NCBI GenBank assembly: GCA_016194865.1
Contig: JACQAT010000017.1
Coordinates: forward strand, 1-36,624
Length of the DNA: 36,624 nt
Reading direction: 5' to 3'
Source of the DNA: Chloroflexota bacterium
GTDB taxonomy: Bacteria; Chloroflexota; Limnocylindria; P2-11E
Part shown: positions 1 to 9,553 of the stretch, piece after piece
Layout of the letters: each line of letters begins with the position of its first letter
How positions within the stretch are numbered: position 1 is the first letter of the stretch
Made by a program: the position numbers and the translations under genes
The notes under the pieces: generated by a model
What the model saw: the letters and a program-made list of their open reading frames with translations, nothing else
Told to the model about the DNA's origin: nothing
Databases searched by the model: none

Positions 1-117
1 GACGGGACGCTCGCGCTCGGTCGATCGCGCGGCCTGAGCAACGTGATCGAACGCGCGCCAGCGAGCGTCCAGCTCGGGCGCGGCACGCTGCTCCTCATCG
101 AGACGCGCGCCAGCTGA
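1..117 (+). CDS. 3' end of an unidentified gene
   Basis: The first 38 codons of the window form an open frame ending at TGA 115-117. The stop overlaps the ATG of the next gene (ATGA), so this is probably the last part of the preceding gene in the same transcript. The visible C-terminus is arginine- and leucine-rich and ends in ETRAS. I see no recognisable motif, and too little is present to name a family. Confidence 0.6.
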   Translation, partial: DGTLALGRSRGLSNVIERAPASVQLGRGTLLLIETRAS

Positions 118-1310
118 TGCCGCTGACCGCGCGCGACCGCGCGATCGCGATCGCGCTCGCCACGATCGCCTGCATCGCATACGTGGCGGCCGGCTGGGAT
201 CTGCCGACCGTGTACGACTATCAGGGCCGCCTGGCCGACGCGCTGGTCCACGGCCGCTGGTGGCTCGTCGAGGACCCAGCCTGGCTCAACGAGCTGCTGT
301 CGTGCGGCGACGGGCGCTTCTGCGTCGCCTACCCACCGCTCCCCGCCGTGCTCGCGATCCCAGTGCTGTTCGCGGGGACGGCCCAGTCGCAGTCGCTCGT
401 GGCGCAGCTGTGCGGTGGACTGTCGAGCGGGGTCCTCTACCTTGCCTGTCGCGTACTTGGCGCACCGCGCGCCATCGCTCTCTCGGGCGCGGTGCTGTCG
501 GCGTTCGGCACGACGCTGCTGTTCTCCAGCGCCGACGGCCGCGCCTGGTTCGTCGCGCATTCGGTGGCGATGCTCTTCACCTCGCTGGCGATGCTCCTCG
601 CCGCGCGCGGCGGGCCCGGCTGGGGTGTCGGCGCGGCGGTCGGCCTCGCGGCGCTCGCGCGCCTCCCCGTCGCCGCCGCGTTCCCGGCACTGGCGCTGCT
701 GCTCGCGCGCCGCGCGGACATTCCCTACACCCGCGCGCTCCGTGGCATCGTGCTCGGTGGCGCGTCGCTCGCGCTCGTGTACGTCGCCTACGACCTCATG
801 CGCTGGGGGACGATCTTCGACAGTGGCTACACGCGGCTCGCGGAGGGCGACATCTTCTTCAACTTCGGCGTGTTCTCCCCGCTGTACATCCCGCGTCACG
901 TCGTCGCGATCTTCCTCGAGCCGCCGGAGATCGTGCCCGGGTCGCCGACCTTCCTGCGCTTCCACACCGTCGGCATGAGCCTGTTCCTCGCGACGCCCGC
1001 GTTCCTGTGGGTCTTCGCGGGACTGCGCCTGGTCCGGCGCGATCCGGCGATCCTCGCGCTCGCGCTGGCGAGCGCGCTCGCACTGCTCCCTGACGTGCTG
1101 CACGGGACCGTGGGCTTCGCGCAGTTCGGCTACCGCTTCAGCATCGATGCCCAGCCATTCCTGGTAGGCCTCGCGATCTCCGGCGACGCGAAGCGTGGCG
1201 GGCCGTGGCGCAGATGGCCATCTATCGGGTTCACCGGCGCGATCGTGGCAGGCGTCATCATCAACATCTACGCGACCATCGCGATCATGCGGCTCGGACT
1301 CTGGGAGTGA
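117..1310 (+). CDS. polytopic membrane protein, probable GT-C-type glycosyltransferase
   Basis: This 397-residue protein is almost entirely hydrophobic, with about eight to ten predicted membrane helices beginning near residue 8. The first outer loop (about residues 28-68) is rich in Trp, Asp and Tyr and carries the acidic pair ED at 51-52. That loop pattern is typical of GT-C lipid-phosphosugar-dependent glycosyltransferases, but I cannot find a decisive motif. The ATG overlaps the stop of the upstream gene, and the TGA at 1308-1310 overlaps the GTG start of the next, clearly related enzyme. Co-transcription with a PMT-type enzyme supports a role in surface glycan or glycoprotein synthesis. 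The donor and acceptor are unknown. Confidence 0.65.
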   Translation: MPLTARDRAIAIALATIACIAYVAAGWDLPTVYDYQGRLADALVHGRWWLVEDPAWLNELLSCGDGRFCVAYPPLPAVLAIPVLFAGTAQSQSLVAQLCGGLSSGVLYLACRVLGAPRAIALSGAVLSAFGTTLLFSSADGRAWFVAHSVAMLFTSLAMLLAARGGPGWGVGAAVGLAALARLPVAAAFPALALLLARRADIPYTRALRGIVLGGASLALVYVAYDLMRWGTIFDSGYTRLAEGDIFFNFGVFSPLYIPRHVVAIFLEPPEIVPGSPTFLRFHTVGMSLFLATPAFLWVFAGLRLVRRDPAILALALASALALLPDVLHGTVGFAQFGYRFSIDAQPFLVGLAISGDAKRGGPWRRWPSIGFTGAIVAGVIINIYATIAIMRLGLWE

Positions 1311-4300
1311 CGCCGCGCGGCGCCGACCGTCATGCCTGGCTCGCGATCGCGCTCGTCGCGCTGCTCGGGACGCTGCTCCGCGTGGGCTACGTCGGAACAC
1401 CCGGCTTCCCGACCGATGTCGCGACCTTCTCGGCCTGGGCGCAGCGTCTCGCGGAGATCGGGCCCGCGCGGTTCTACGAGCCGGGCTACTTCAGCGACTA
1501 CCCGCCGGGCTTCCTCTACGTCCTCTGGGTCCTCGGCGTCCTGTTCCAGGGCGAGCCGCTGCGGCTCGCGATCAAGGCCATCACGATCCCCTTCGACCTC
1601 GGCATCGCGGCGCTCGTCGCGGCGTATCTCTGGAAGCGCAGCGGCCGCCGCTCCAGCGTCATCGCGTGCGCGCTCTGGCTGCTCGGACCCGGCGTGATCT
1701 TCGCGGGGACGTTCTGGGGCCAGGTCGATGCCGTCGGCACGCTGCCATTCCTCGCGTCGCTGCTCGCCGCCGGGAGGAAACGCTGGCTCCTCGCGGGAAC
1801 GCTCGCGGCGGTCTCCGCCATGGTGAAGCCGCAATTCGGCCTCGCGCTCGTCGTCGTCGGCGCCGCCGCGCTGCTGACGTACGTCCGCACCAACGAGTGG
1901 CGACCGATCGCGCGCGTCGTGCTCAGCAGCGTCGGGACGGTCCTCGCCCTCGGGCTGCCGTTCCGCAGCGGGGCGCTCGAGCTCATCGGGATCGTGCGCG
2001 GCGCGTCCGAGACCTATCCGTTCACCTCGCTGTTCGCGTTCAACATCTGGTCGATCGTCGGCGACTTCTGGAAGCCCGACGACGCCTTCTTCGCGATCGG
2101 CGCGCTGCTCCTGGCGCTGGGGATCATCGCGTCCTGCGTACCGCTGTGGTGGCGGCGCGACACGTCGGCGCTTCTCGTCGCGGGGGCGTTCACCGTGTTC
2201 GCGTTCTACTTCCTGCCGACACGCGCGCACGAGCGCTACCTCTATCCCGCGCTCGCGCTGCTCCTGCCGTTCGCCGCGACGCGCGCGCGCATCCTCGTGC
2301 CGTACCTCGTGCTGTCGCTCTCGTTCTTCGTCACGCTCGTGTACGTGTTCACGCAGTACCAGCTCGTGAGCGCGCCGGGCTACTTCGACGCGCTCATGGG
2401 CTCACGCGGCGGCCAGATCGCGCTCGCCCTGGTGATGATGGGCGGTGCGATCGCCATCGCGATCCTGCTGCTGCGCGGCGAGGCGAGCATGACGCCGACG
2501 CTCCCCACGGTGCCGCGCGTGGCGCTGCCCGCGTCGCTCGCGAGCGGCGGTCCGCCGCGACGCCGCGACTACGTGCTGGCGCTCCTGGTCGCGCTCGCCG
2601 TGCTCGCGACGCGCGGCTACCGGCTCGATCAGCCGCGCGACATGTACTTCGACGAGGTCTATCACGCGCGCACCGCGTTCGAGCTGCTGGCCCAGCGCGA
2701 GCCGTACGAGTGGACGCACCCGCACCTGGCGAAGGAGCTCATGGCCCTCGGCATCATCGCCTTCGCGGACGACCGCGTCGTCGGCCACGAGGTCCCGCCG
2801 CCGGACGTCACCGCGTTCGCGGTGTCCAACGACGGCGTGCGGGTGTATGGCGACCGGCAGGGACGCATCCTGGTCGCCGACCGAGGCGGTGCCCCGCGCG
2901 TGCTATTCACGGGTCCTCTCCCCGCGCTCGCGCTCGGCGTCGAGGAGGACACCGTCTACGGTGCGAATGAGGAGGAGGTCTTCGCCATCTCCCTGGCAGA
3001 CGCATCCCATCGCTCGTCCCACGCGCTGCCGACATCGCGCGACGTGACGGCGTTCGCGGTGCTCAGCGGTGGTCGCGTCGTGATCGGCACATCCACGCTC
3101 ACGGCCATCTATCCCGCGGTGACGTCGGATCCGGTCCGCGTCGCGATCCCCTCGATCGGCGTCGCCAGCAAGCCCGACGGGAGCGAGCTCTATCTGCTCG
3201 AGCCGGGTGGCTCGGTGCGCGTGGTCGATCCCGTCGGCGGCATCGACTCGCGCAGCTACGCGAGCACCGGGCCGGCAAGGGCGATCGCGTACGCGCTCGG
3301 CCCGAATCGACTGTTCCTGGCCCGCACGAATGAGCCGCTGCTCGACGTCATCGACCTCGAGGGCGGCCATCGCGAGCAGGTGCCTCTCGCGAATGACCGC
3401 ACCGGCGCGTTCGCGAGCGGCGCGACCGCGCTGGCGGTCGTCCCGCGCACGCAGTTCCTCTACGCGCTCGCCGACGGACGGTTGGTGATCGCGGAGACGC
3501 ACGGGGCGTCGCCATACGTCGCGCTTCCGACCGGCGCGACGCGCATCGGCGTCGACGGCACCGGAGACACGATCGTGCTGCCGGGGCCTGCCGCCGCCGA
3601 CATCGTGGAGACCGGGCGCCACGCGCTCGCATGGCGGCTCCCGGGCGTCGTGTTCGGGGCGCTCCTCGCGTTCGTCCTCGTGCTGCTCACGCGCCGGCTG
3701 TTCCGTGGCGCGGCGCTTCCCGCCGTCGTCGGCGGCCTCGTGCTGCTGGACGGCTCGATGTTCGCGCAGCCGCGCATCGGCATGAACGACGTCTACGTCG
3801 CGGCGTTCCTTGTCGCGGCCTGGTACTTCGTCGTCGCGGCGCATCGGCCGCGCCGGTCGGCCGAGGTCGATCTGCTTGCCGCCGGCGTGCTCTTCGGCCT
3901 CGCGCTCGCGACGAAGTGGGTCGCCGCCTACGCGATCGCCGCGCTCGCGCTCGCGGTCATGGGGATCACCGCGCTCGCGTGGGCGCGTGAGGAGCCCGGT
4001 CGCGGCGGGCCGCTCGATCTCTTCAAGGGGCGGGGCCTGAACGCGCTGCTGCTCGTCGGCTGCTTCGGCGCGATCCCCGGCCTGCTCTACCTCGCGTCGT
4101 ACCTGCACTGGTTCGGCGGGCCGACCGCGCCGTACGGATGGGATCTCGTGGAGCTCACGAAGCAGATGTACTGGTACCACTCCGGCCTGACGTCACCGCA
4201 TCCCGCGGGCTCGCCGTGGTGGACCTGGCCGCTCGATCTGAAGCCCGTGTACTGGTACTACGCGCAGAGCGCCGACGGCGGCGCCGCGGTGATCTACGAC

Positions 4301-4837
4301 GCCGGCAACGTCGTCCTGTTCTGGGGCGCGTTCGTCGCGACCGGCTGGGCGACGGTGGCGGCGCTGCGCGCGCGCTCGATCTCCCTGGGCTTCGTGATCT
4401 TCGCGCTGTTCGCGCAGCTGCTCGCGTGGATCTTCGTGAGCCGCGTCGTCTTCTTCTACCACTTCTTCACGGCGCTGCCGTTCTACCTGATGGCCCTCGC
4501 GTGCGCGCTGGTCGTCCTGTGGGAGGGCGGGCGCCGCACGGTCGTCGCCGGATACGTGGCGCTCGCGGTCGCCGCGTTCCTGTTCTTCTACCCGTTCGTG
4601 TCGGGCGTGCCGATCCCGGCCGCCGAGGCGGGGATCTTCTTCATCCTGCCGACGTGGCAGTACGGGTGCCAGTTCTACCCGACGTTCACCTGCGCGATCG
4701 GCCCCGCATCCGACATCGCGCTCGGCTCCCTCGTGACGCGCCTTGGCCTCCCTCTCGTCCTCGCGGCGATATCGATCGCGCTCTGGCGCGTACCGCCGAC
4801 GCGGATCAGGGAATGGATCGCGGCGCGGAGGTCGTGA
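1307..4837 (+). CDS. double GT-C glycosyltransferase: Gpi18-like half fused to PMT (GT39) half
   Basis: The 1176-residue membrane enzyme has two catalytic modules. Residues 1 to about 390 resemble Gpi18-like mannosyltransferases, with an outer loop containing PTDVATFSAWAQ and a following DYPPGFLYVLW. The second half starts near residue 395 and carries the PMT signature MYFDEVYHARTAF at 446-458 (acidic pair 449-450), then EWTHPHLAKE, and LLDGSMFAQPRIGMND around 813-828. Between these, about residues 487-774, lies a non-membrane, beta-rich, repeat-like insert that looks like a propeller. PMT enzymes move mannose from a polyprenyl-phosphate donor to Ser/Thr of exported proteins. I chose the GTG at 1307 because it makes a GTGA overlap; the longer frame from 1205 adds only Arg/His-rich shadow sequence. 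An in-frame ATG at 2489 with GAGG upstream may mark the old start of a separate PMT. The last 32 bases overlap the convergent phosphatase gene. Confidence 0.85.
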   Translation: MTPRGADRHAWLAIALVALLGTLLRVGYVGTPGFPTDVATFSAWAQRLAEIGPARFYEPGYFSDYPPGFLYVLWVLGVLFQGEPLRLAIKAITIPFDLGIAALVAAYLWKRSGRRSSVIACALWLLGPGVIFAGTFWGQVDAVGTLPFLASLLAAGRKRWLLAGTLAAVSAMVKPQFGLALVVVGAAALLTYVRTNEWRPIARVVLSSVGTVLALGLPFRSGALELIGIVRGASETYPFTSLFAFNIWSIVGDFWKPDDAFFAIGALLLALGIIASCVPLWWRRDTSALLVAGAFTVFAFYFLPTRAHERYLYPALALLLPFAATRARILVPYLVLSLSFFVTLVYVFTQYQLVSAPGYFDALMGSRGGQIALALVMMGGAIAIAILLLRGEASMTPTLPTVPRVALPASLASGGPPRRRDYVLALLVALAVLATRGYRLDQPRDMYFDEVYHARTAFELLAQREPYEWTHPHLAKELMALGIIAFADDRVVGHEVPPPDVTAFAVSNDGVRVYGDRQGRILVADRGGAPRVLFTGPLPALALGVEEDTVYGANEEEVFAISLADASHRSSHALPTSRDVTAFAVLSGGRVVIGTSTLTAIYPAVTSDPVRVAIPSIGVASKPDGSELYLLEPGGSVRVVDPVGGIDSRSYASTGPARAIAYALGPNRLFLARTNEPLLDVIDLEGGHREQVPLANDRTGAFASGATALAVVPRTQFLYALADGRLVIAETHGASPYVALPTGATRIGVDGTGDTIVLPGPAAADIVETGRHALAWRLPGVVFGALLAFVLVLLTRRLFRGAALPAVVGGLVLLDGSMFAQPRIGMNDVYVAAFLVAAWYFVVAAHRPRRSAEVDLLAAGVLFGLALATKWVAAYAIAALALAVMGITALAWAREEPGRGGPLDLFKGRGLNALLLVGCFGAIPGLLYLASYLHWFGGPTAPYGWDLVELTKQMYWYHSGLTSPHPAGSPWWTWPLDLKPVYWYYAQSADGGAAVIYDAGNVVLFWGAFVATGWATVAALRARSISLGFVIFALFAQLLAWIFVSRVVFFYHFFTALPFYLMALACALVVLWEGGRRTVVAGYVALAVAAFLFFYPFVSGVPIPAAEAGIFFILPTWQYGCQFYPTFTCAIGPASDIALGSLVTRLGLPLVLAAISIALWRVPPTRIREWIAARRS

Positions 4838-5561
4838 GGACGAGCACGGCGCCGAGGATCCCGAGCACGACGGCCGCGATGAGGACGACGAGCGGCGCGT
4901 AGCCGCGGTCGGGAACGCGATAGACGACGACGGTCACGTTGTCCTCGCCGCCGCGCTCGTTCGCGAGCGCCACGAGCCGCGCGGTCGCGCGGGCGGGGTC
5001 GTCGTCGGCCGCGCGCGCCGCGATCTCCGCATCGGTCACGTGGCGCGTCAGGCCATCGCTGCACAGCACGACGCGGTCGTGAGCACGGAGCGTCTCGACG
5101 AACACGTCGGGCTGCACACCGCCGGGGTCGCCGAGGAATCTCGTGATCGAGCCCGGCTGCGCGCCGCTGTGATCGGTGGTGAGCTGGCGGATGATCGCCG
5201 CGCGCACGAGGTAGGCGCGGCTGTCACCGAGGCTCGCGACGGCGAGGTCCCGCTTCCTGACCGCGGCCAGCACCAGCGTCGTCGCGGACCCGTGGGCGGC
5301 ATCGACGACGGCGCTGTTGGCGTGCGCGACCGCGGTCGTCAGCGCGCCGCGCGCTCCCTCGGCCGGGACCGCGGTGAAGAACCGGTCGGCGACGCCGTCC
5401 ACGGCCGCCGCGCTCGCGACCTCGCCGCCTGCCAGACCCCCGACCCCATCGGCGACGCAGAGCAGCGTGACGCCTGCCCTCTCGCGGATGAGCCAGCGGT
5501 CCTCGTTGTTGGCGCGCACCCGGCCCGCGTCGCTCGCTCCGGCGGCCACCGGGCCGCTCAC
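4806..5561 (-). CDS. PP2C-family protein serine/threonine phosphatase, membrane-anchored
   Basis: This 251-residue protein removes phosphate from Ser/Thr residues using two metal ions. All PP2C motifs are visible: SDAGRVRANNED near the N-terminus, CVADGVGG, SLGDSRAYL, ITRFLGD, LCSDGLTRHV and GGEDNVTVVV. A hydrophobic segment near the C-terminus (PLVVLIAAVVLGILGAVLVL) suggests anchoring with the enzyme facing the cytoplasm. The GTG at 5561 overlaps the kinase stop (GTGA) and places SDAG near residue 11, as usual for the family. The longer frame upstream lies inside the kinase gene. It is the last gene of the gnd-zwf-opcA-kinase run and the natural partner of that kinase. Its 3' end overlaps the convergent glycosyltransferase gene by 32 bases. 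Confidence 0.92.
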   Translation of the reverse strand: MSGPVAAGASDAGRVRANNEDRWLIRERAGVTLLCVADGVGGLAGGEVASAAAVDGVADRFFTAVPAEGARGALTTAVAHANSAVVDAAHGSATTLVLAAVRKRDLAVASLGDSRAYLVRAAIIRQLTTDHSGAQPGSITRFLGDPGGVQPDVFVETLRAHDRVVLCSDGLTRHVTDAEIAARAADDDPARATARLVALANERGGEDNVTVVVYRVPDRGYAPLVVLIAAVVLGILGAVLVLTTSAPRSIP

Positions 5562-6808
5562 CGATCGGACCGCGCGCAGTTCTGACCGGGGACGTAGAAT
5601 ACCATCGCCCGCTGTCCCCTCGCGACCGGCGCGCCCGGGGCGGGATCCTGCCTGGCCACGTCGCACGGGGCTCCCGGGCCGGTCGCGACATCCCATGCGA
5701 CGCCTGCGAATCCCGCGGCCAGCAGCTCCTTGACCGCCCGATCCAGCTTGTGGCCGACGACGTTCGGTGTCGTGGCCACGGCCGGTGACCCGCTGGCCGG
5801 GGGCCGCGCGGACGCCGTGCTCGGTGACGTCGTCGCGTTCGCGAAGAGCGCTCCGACGAGCAGCAGCACCAGCAACACGGCGAGCAACGCGATCACGCTG
5901 TCGATCGATGGGCCTCGACGCTTCGGTCGCGGGAGCGGGCGGACCGCGGACGCCGCCGCGAGCGGCATCGTGGCGTCGCCCGGCTCGGCCGCGCCCAGGA
6001 GCGCATCCGCGAACGCGCCGGCGCTCACGTAGCGCTTGTCCGGATCCCGCGCGAGGGCCTTCGTCACCGCCGCGTCGACCTCGGGCGCGATGCCGATCCG
6101 GACCGCTCGCAGCGTTGGCGGCGCCTCATCGAGCCGGAGCCGCAGGATCTCGTCGGTGTCGAGCCCCGGGTGGACCTGCTGCCCCGACAGCAGCTCGTAC
6201 GCGATGAGGCCGAGACCGTAGATGTCGCTGCGCGCGGTCGCCGGCTCGCCCGCGATGCGCTCGGGCGCGATGTAGCGCGCGGTGCCCATGAGCTCGCGCT
6301 CCCTTGGGTCACGTGCGGCGCGAGCGATACCGAAGTCCGTGAGCTTCGCCGTGCCGTTGTCGTCGACGATGACGTTCGCCGGCTTCACATCGCAGTGGAT
6401 CACGCCGCTGCCGTGCGCGGCGTCGAGCGCGCTCGCGACCTGCGCCACGATGCGGGCCGCCTCGTGCGGGGGGAGGGGACCGCGTTCCGCGATGAGCTCA
6501 CGCAGCGTTCGTCCGTGGATGTACTCCATGACGATGTAGGCGTCGGCGCCGTCCTGCCCCTCGTCGTACACCGCGACGACGTTCGCGTGCGAGACGGACG
6601 CCGCCCTGCGCGCCTCGTCGGTGAATCGCTCGCGGAAGGCCTCGTCCGCTCCGGCGCCGAGGAGCTTCACGGCGACGTCGCGGTCCAGTCTTTCGTCCCG
6701 CGCTCGCCAGATCTCGCCGGCGCCGCCCTGATCGAGCCTCTCCGTCAGACGGTAGCGACCTCCCAGCAGGCGGTCGCGGCCGGTAACACGGTCAGGCTGC
6801 TGGCTCAT
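5558..6808 (-). CDS. membrane Ser/Thr protein kinase with one PASTA domain
   Basis: This 416-residue kinase has a cytoplasmic catalytic domain (about residues 19-280), a membrane helix (SVIALLAVLLVLLLVGALFA) and one extracellular PASTA domain at the C-terminus beginning near TPNVVGHKLDRA. Catalytic elements are a glycine-rich loop at 26-34, Lys48, HCDVKPAN at 138-145, DFG at 158-160 and an APE motif in IAPERIAG. The catalytic loop reads HCD rather than HRD, which marks a non-RD kinase. PASTA domains in this family bind muropeptides or lipid II, so a cell-wall-sensing role is likely by analogy. The ATG at 6808 was chosen because the kinase fold starts about 18 residues later; upstream sequence belongs to opcA. 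It overlaps the phosphatase gene by four bases and follows opcA by 31 bases. Confidence 0.92.
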   Translation of the reverse strand: MSQQPDRVTGRDRLLGGRYRLTERLDQGGAGEIWRARDERLDRDVAVKLLGAGADEAFRERFTDEARRAASVSHANVVAVYDEGQDGADAYIVMEYIHGRTLRELIAERGPLPPHEAARIVAQVASALDAAHGSGVIHCDVKPANVIVDDNGTAKLTDFGIARAARDPRERELMGTARYIAPERIAGEPATARSDIYGLGLIAYELLSGQQVHPGLDTDEILRLRLDEAPPTLRAVRIGIAPEVDAAVTKALARDPDKRYVSAGAFADALLGAAEPGDATMPLAAASAVRPLPRPKRRGPSIDSVIALLAVLLVLLLVGALFANATTSPSTASARPPASGSPAVATTPNVVGHKLDRAVKELLAAGFAGVAWDVATGPGAPCDVARQDPAPGAPVARGQRAMVFYVPGQNCARSDR

Positions 6809-6839
6809 TCCTGGCCTCGCGGCAAGAGCGATGCCGCCG

Positions 6840-7979
6840 CTACGAGAGCGCCACCAGGGCCGCGAGCGCGTCCTCGTACACGTGATCGCTGGCGACGATG
6901 GTGAGCTCCTCCCCGAGCAGGTCGCCGACACGGGGTGCGGAGAGCGGCATCACGCGCTCGGTCACGAGCGATCCGTCGATGATCACGCTCGTCGTGACGT
7001 GCGCGTTCCCTGCCGCGCGTTTCACGACGAACTCGGCCAGCTTTCCATCACGCGTCGCCTGGATGCGCAGACCCGAGAGATCGCCCTCCTCGAGGCCGCG
7101 CTCGAAGCGCGGACGCACGCGCACCGGGATCCGCGTCCCGTCGCCTCGTGTCATCGAGAACAGCATGCCGCCCGCTTCGGATGGCGCGAGCGACTGGGCC
7201 GCGAGCCAGCCGAGACGCGACGCGAGCCAGCCCACCAGGAGCAGCGCCTGCGACGGGTGGACCTCGCGGCCGTCGGCATCGACGGTGAAGCCGACGCGCA
7301 CTCCGGTGATCGAGTCGAGATACGGGCGCCACGCCGGGACGTCGAAGAACGCCGACACCAGGTCGCGCCACGGCGTGAGCCGGGTCCAGTTGAAGTCCGT
7401 GACACCGTAGCGCCCCGACCCGCGCGCGCACACCTCGCGCACGCGCTTCAGCGACAGCTCGGGACGCGCGAAGTCGGCGGAATCGATGATGAAGCGGTCG
7501 GCAAGCTCGAGCATGGCGTCGAAATGCGGCGCGTCGAACGGTGGCGTGTCGGTCCACCACAGGAAGACCGGGAGATCGGGCAGCAGCAGCGGGATGACCG
7601 CGCTCGCGAGGCGGGCGCCGGCGTCGCCGGGCGCGCGCACGAGGATCTGCTCGCACGACACCTGCTCACGGCCGTCCGCGCGCGGCAGGTCGCAGTGCAT
7701 CGCGAGCCGGTCGGTCGCGGTGCTCCCGGGCCGGTCCACCCACACCACGATCGCACGCGATGGGTGCCGCTGCGAGAGGTCGGCGATGGTCCGCGCGGCG
7801 CGTTTCGCGTGGACCTCGCGTGTCGCGAAGACGACGAGGTTCAGGACGGACGCCCGTGCGACGGTGTGGCCCTGCTCGCTCGCGTGCGCGCTCCGTGCCC
7901 GGCGCAGCCTCGCCAGCTCGCGCTCGAGCGCGCTCACGCCGCTCGCCGGCGCGCCCCAGATAACGTTATCTACGACCAA
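6840..7979 (-). CDS. opcA: glucose-6-phosphate dehydrogenase assembly protein OpcA
   Basis: The 379-residue product matches OpcA, a factor that promotes assembly and activation of Zwf in cyanobacteria and actinobacteria. Recognisable stretches include VLNLVVFATREVHAKRA, LLLPDLPVFLWWTDTPPF, ADRFIIDSADF, DFNWTRLTPWRDLVSAFFD and LLVGWLASRLGW. I place the start at TTG 7979, preceded by GAGGAG with six bases between, and 46 bases after the zwf stop. The longer frame up to 8138 lies in zwf and is low in family-like sequence. Its position directly after zwf fits its role. The first codons include a perfect 12-base palindrome at 7959-7970. Confidence 0.9.
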   Translation of the reverse strand: MVVDNVIWGAPASGVSALERELARLRRARSAHASEQGHTVARASVLNLVVFATREVHAKRAARTIADLSQRHPSRAIVVWVDRPGSTATDRLAMHCDLPRADGREQVSCEQILVRAPGDAGARLASAVIPLLLPDLPVFLWWTDTPPFDAPHFDAMLELADRFIIDSADFARPELSLKRVREVCARGSGRYGVTDFNWTRLTPWRDLVSAFFDVPAWRPYLDSITGVRVGFTVDADGREVHPSQALLLVGWLASRLGWLAAQSLAPSEAGGMLFSMTRGDGTRIPVRVRPRFERGLEEGDLSGLRIQATRDGKLAEFVVKRAAGNAHVTTSVIIDGSLVTERVMPLSAPRVGDLLGEELTIVASDHVYEDALAALVALS

Positions 7980-8025
7980 TCCCCGCTCCTCGCGCCTCCC
8001 GCTCGTCCAGTCTGACGGCGGGCCC

Positions 8026-9546
8026 CTAGGGCTGTCGCCACGTCCGTCCGTCGCGCGCGATGAGGAGATCGGCCTCGGTCGGTCCCCAGGAGCCGCTGGC
8101 ATACGTCGGCAGGTCGATCTGGCCCGCGCGCCAGGCATCGATGATCGGATCGACCAGACGCCACTGCTGCTCGACCTCGTCGCGGCGGGTGAAGAGCGTC
8201 GCGTCGCCGCGGAGCGCGTCGAGGATCAGCGTCTCGTACGCGTCCGGGGCGTCGACCATGAACGAGGCGCCGTAGACGAAGTCCATGTTCACCGAGCGGA
8301 TGCGGATCCCCTGCACCGGCACCTTCGCGCCGAACTTGAGCGAGATGCCCTCGTCGGGCTGGATGCGCAGCACCAGCGTGTTCGGCTCGAGACCGGCAGC
8401 ACTCTCGCGGCTGAAGACCTGGTGCGGCGCGCTGCGGAACTGGATCGCGATCTCCGTCGAGCGCTTCGGCATCCGCTTGCCGGTGCGGAGGTAGAAGGGC
8501 GTGCCCTCCCAGCGCCAGTTGTCGATGAACAGCCGCATCGCGACGTACGTCTCGGTCGTGCTGTTCGGGGCGACGTCGTCCTCCTCGCGGTAGCCACGCA
8601 CCGCCATCCCCTCGATGAATCCCGGGGCGTACTGACCGCGGACGGTCGTGTTGGGCACGTCGTCGGTGGCGATGGGGCGGATCGCCCGCAGCACCTTGAC
8701 CTTCTCGTCGCGGACCGCGTTCGCGTCGAACGCGATCGGCGGCTCCATCGCCACGAGCGCCATCAGCTGGAGCAGGTGGTTCTGCACGACGTCGCGGCTC
8801 GCGCCCGCGTGGTCGTAGTACCCGGCACGCTCCTCGACCCCGAGCGTCTCGGCCACCGTGATCTGGACGTGGTCGACGTACTGGCGCGTCCAGAGCGGCT
8901 CGAAGATCGCGTTGGCGAAGCGCAGGACGAGGATGTTCTGGACGGTCTCCTTGCCGAGGTAGTGGTCGATGCGAAAGACCTGATCCTCGCGGAAGACCTC
9001 ATGTAGCTTCTCGCTGAGGTCGACCGCGCTCGCCAGGTCGTTGCCGAACGGCTTCTCCACGACGACGCGCGACCAGCCGTTCGTCCTGGCGAGGCCGTGC
9101 GCGCCGATGCCATGCACGATCGGCCCGTACGCGCTCGGCGGGGTGGCCAGATAGAAGAGCCGGTTGCCGGGCATGCCGAGCTCGCCCTCGAGCCTGTTCA
9201 GCGTGTCTCCGAGAACACCGTAGCCGCCGGACGTTCCCGTCGAGACGTAGTGCACGTGATCCGCGAACGACCGCCACACCTCTTCGTTGATCGGCTTCGT
9301 CCGGCTGAACTCGCTCACCGCCTTGTGCAGCTCGTCGCGGAACAGGGCATCCGCCAGCTGCGCTCTCGCGGTCCCGACGACGAGGAATGTCGGTGGCAGG
9401 AGCCGCTGGAGCGCCAGGTTGTACAGCGCCGGCATGAGCTTGCGCGCCGAGAGGTCGCCCGATCCGCCGAAGATGACGAGGGTCGAGGGCTCGGGGATGC
9501 GGGACAGCCGCGGTCCCGCACGCAGCGGGTTGGCGGTGAGCGTCAT
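8026..9546 (-). CDS. zwf: glucose-6-phosphate 1-dehydrogenase
   Basis: This 506-residue enzyme oxidises glucose-6-phosphate to 6-phosphogluconolactone, making NADPH, in the oxidative pentose phosphate pathway. The dinucleotide-binding motif [12 protein letters not shown] lies near residues 25-36. EKPFGNDL and the catalytic signature [13 protein letters not shown] follow, with the active-site His in the latter. Length and domain order are normal for the family. The ATG at 9546 is seven bases after the gnd stop, so the two genes are almost certainly co-transcribed, and opcA follows. Confidence 0.97.
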   Translation of the reverse strand: MTLTANPLRAGPRLSRIPEPSTLVIFGGSGDLSARKLMPALYNLALQRLLPPTFLVVGTARAQLADALFRDELHKAVSEFSRTKPINEEVWRSFADHVHYVSTGTSGGYGVLGDTLNRLEGELGMPGNRLFYLATPPSAYGPIVHGIGAHGLARTNGWSRVVVEKPFGNDLASAVDLSEKLHEVFREDQVFRIDHYLGKETVQNILVLRFANAIFEPLWTRQYVDHVQITVAETLGVEERAGYYDHAGASRDVVQNHLLQLMALVAMEPPIAFDANAVRDEKVKVLRAIRPIATDDVPNTTVRGQYAPGFIEGMAVRGYREEDDVAPNSTTETYVAMRLFIDNWRWEGTPFYLRTGKRMPKRSTEIAIQFRSAPHQVFSRESAAGLEPNTLVLRIQPDEGISLKFGAKVPVQGIRIRSVNMDFVYGASFMVDAPDAYETLILDALRGDATLFTRRDEVEQQWRLVDPIIDAWRAGQIDLPTYASGSWGPTEADLLIARDGRTWRQP

Positions 9547-9553
9547 GCCCGCT

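Noticed and set aside
1205-1306. N-terminal extension of the double glycosyltransferase frame
   Set aside because: The extra 34 residues are Arg/His-rich, lie in the preceding gene, and have no membrane or family character; GTG 1307 gives a normal overlap start.
7959-7970. Perfect 12-base palindrome GATAACGTTATC as an operator
   Set aside because: It lies within the first codons of opcA and encodes DNVI; no second copy or promoter element was seen, so it may be chance.
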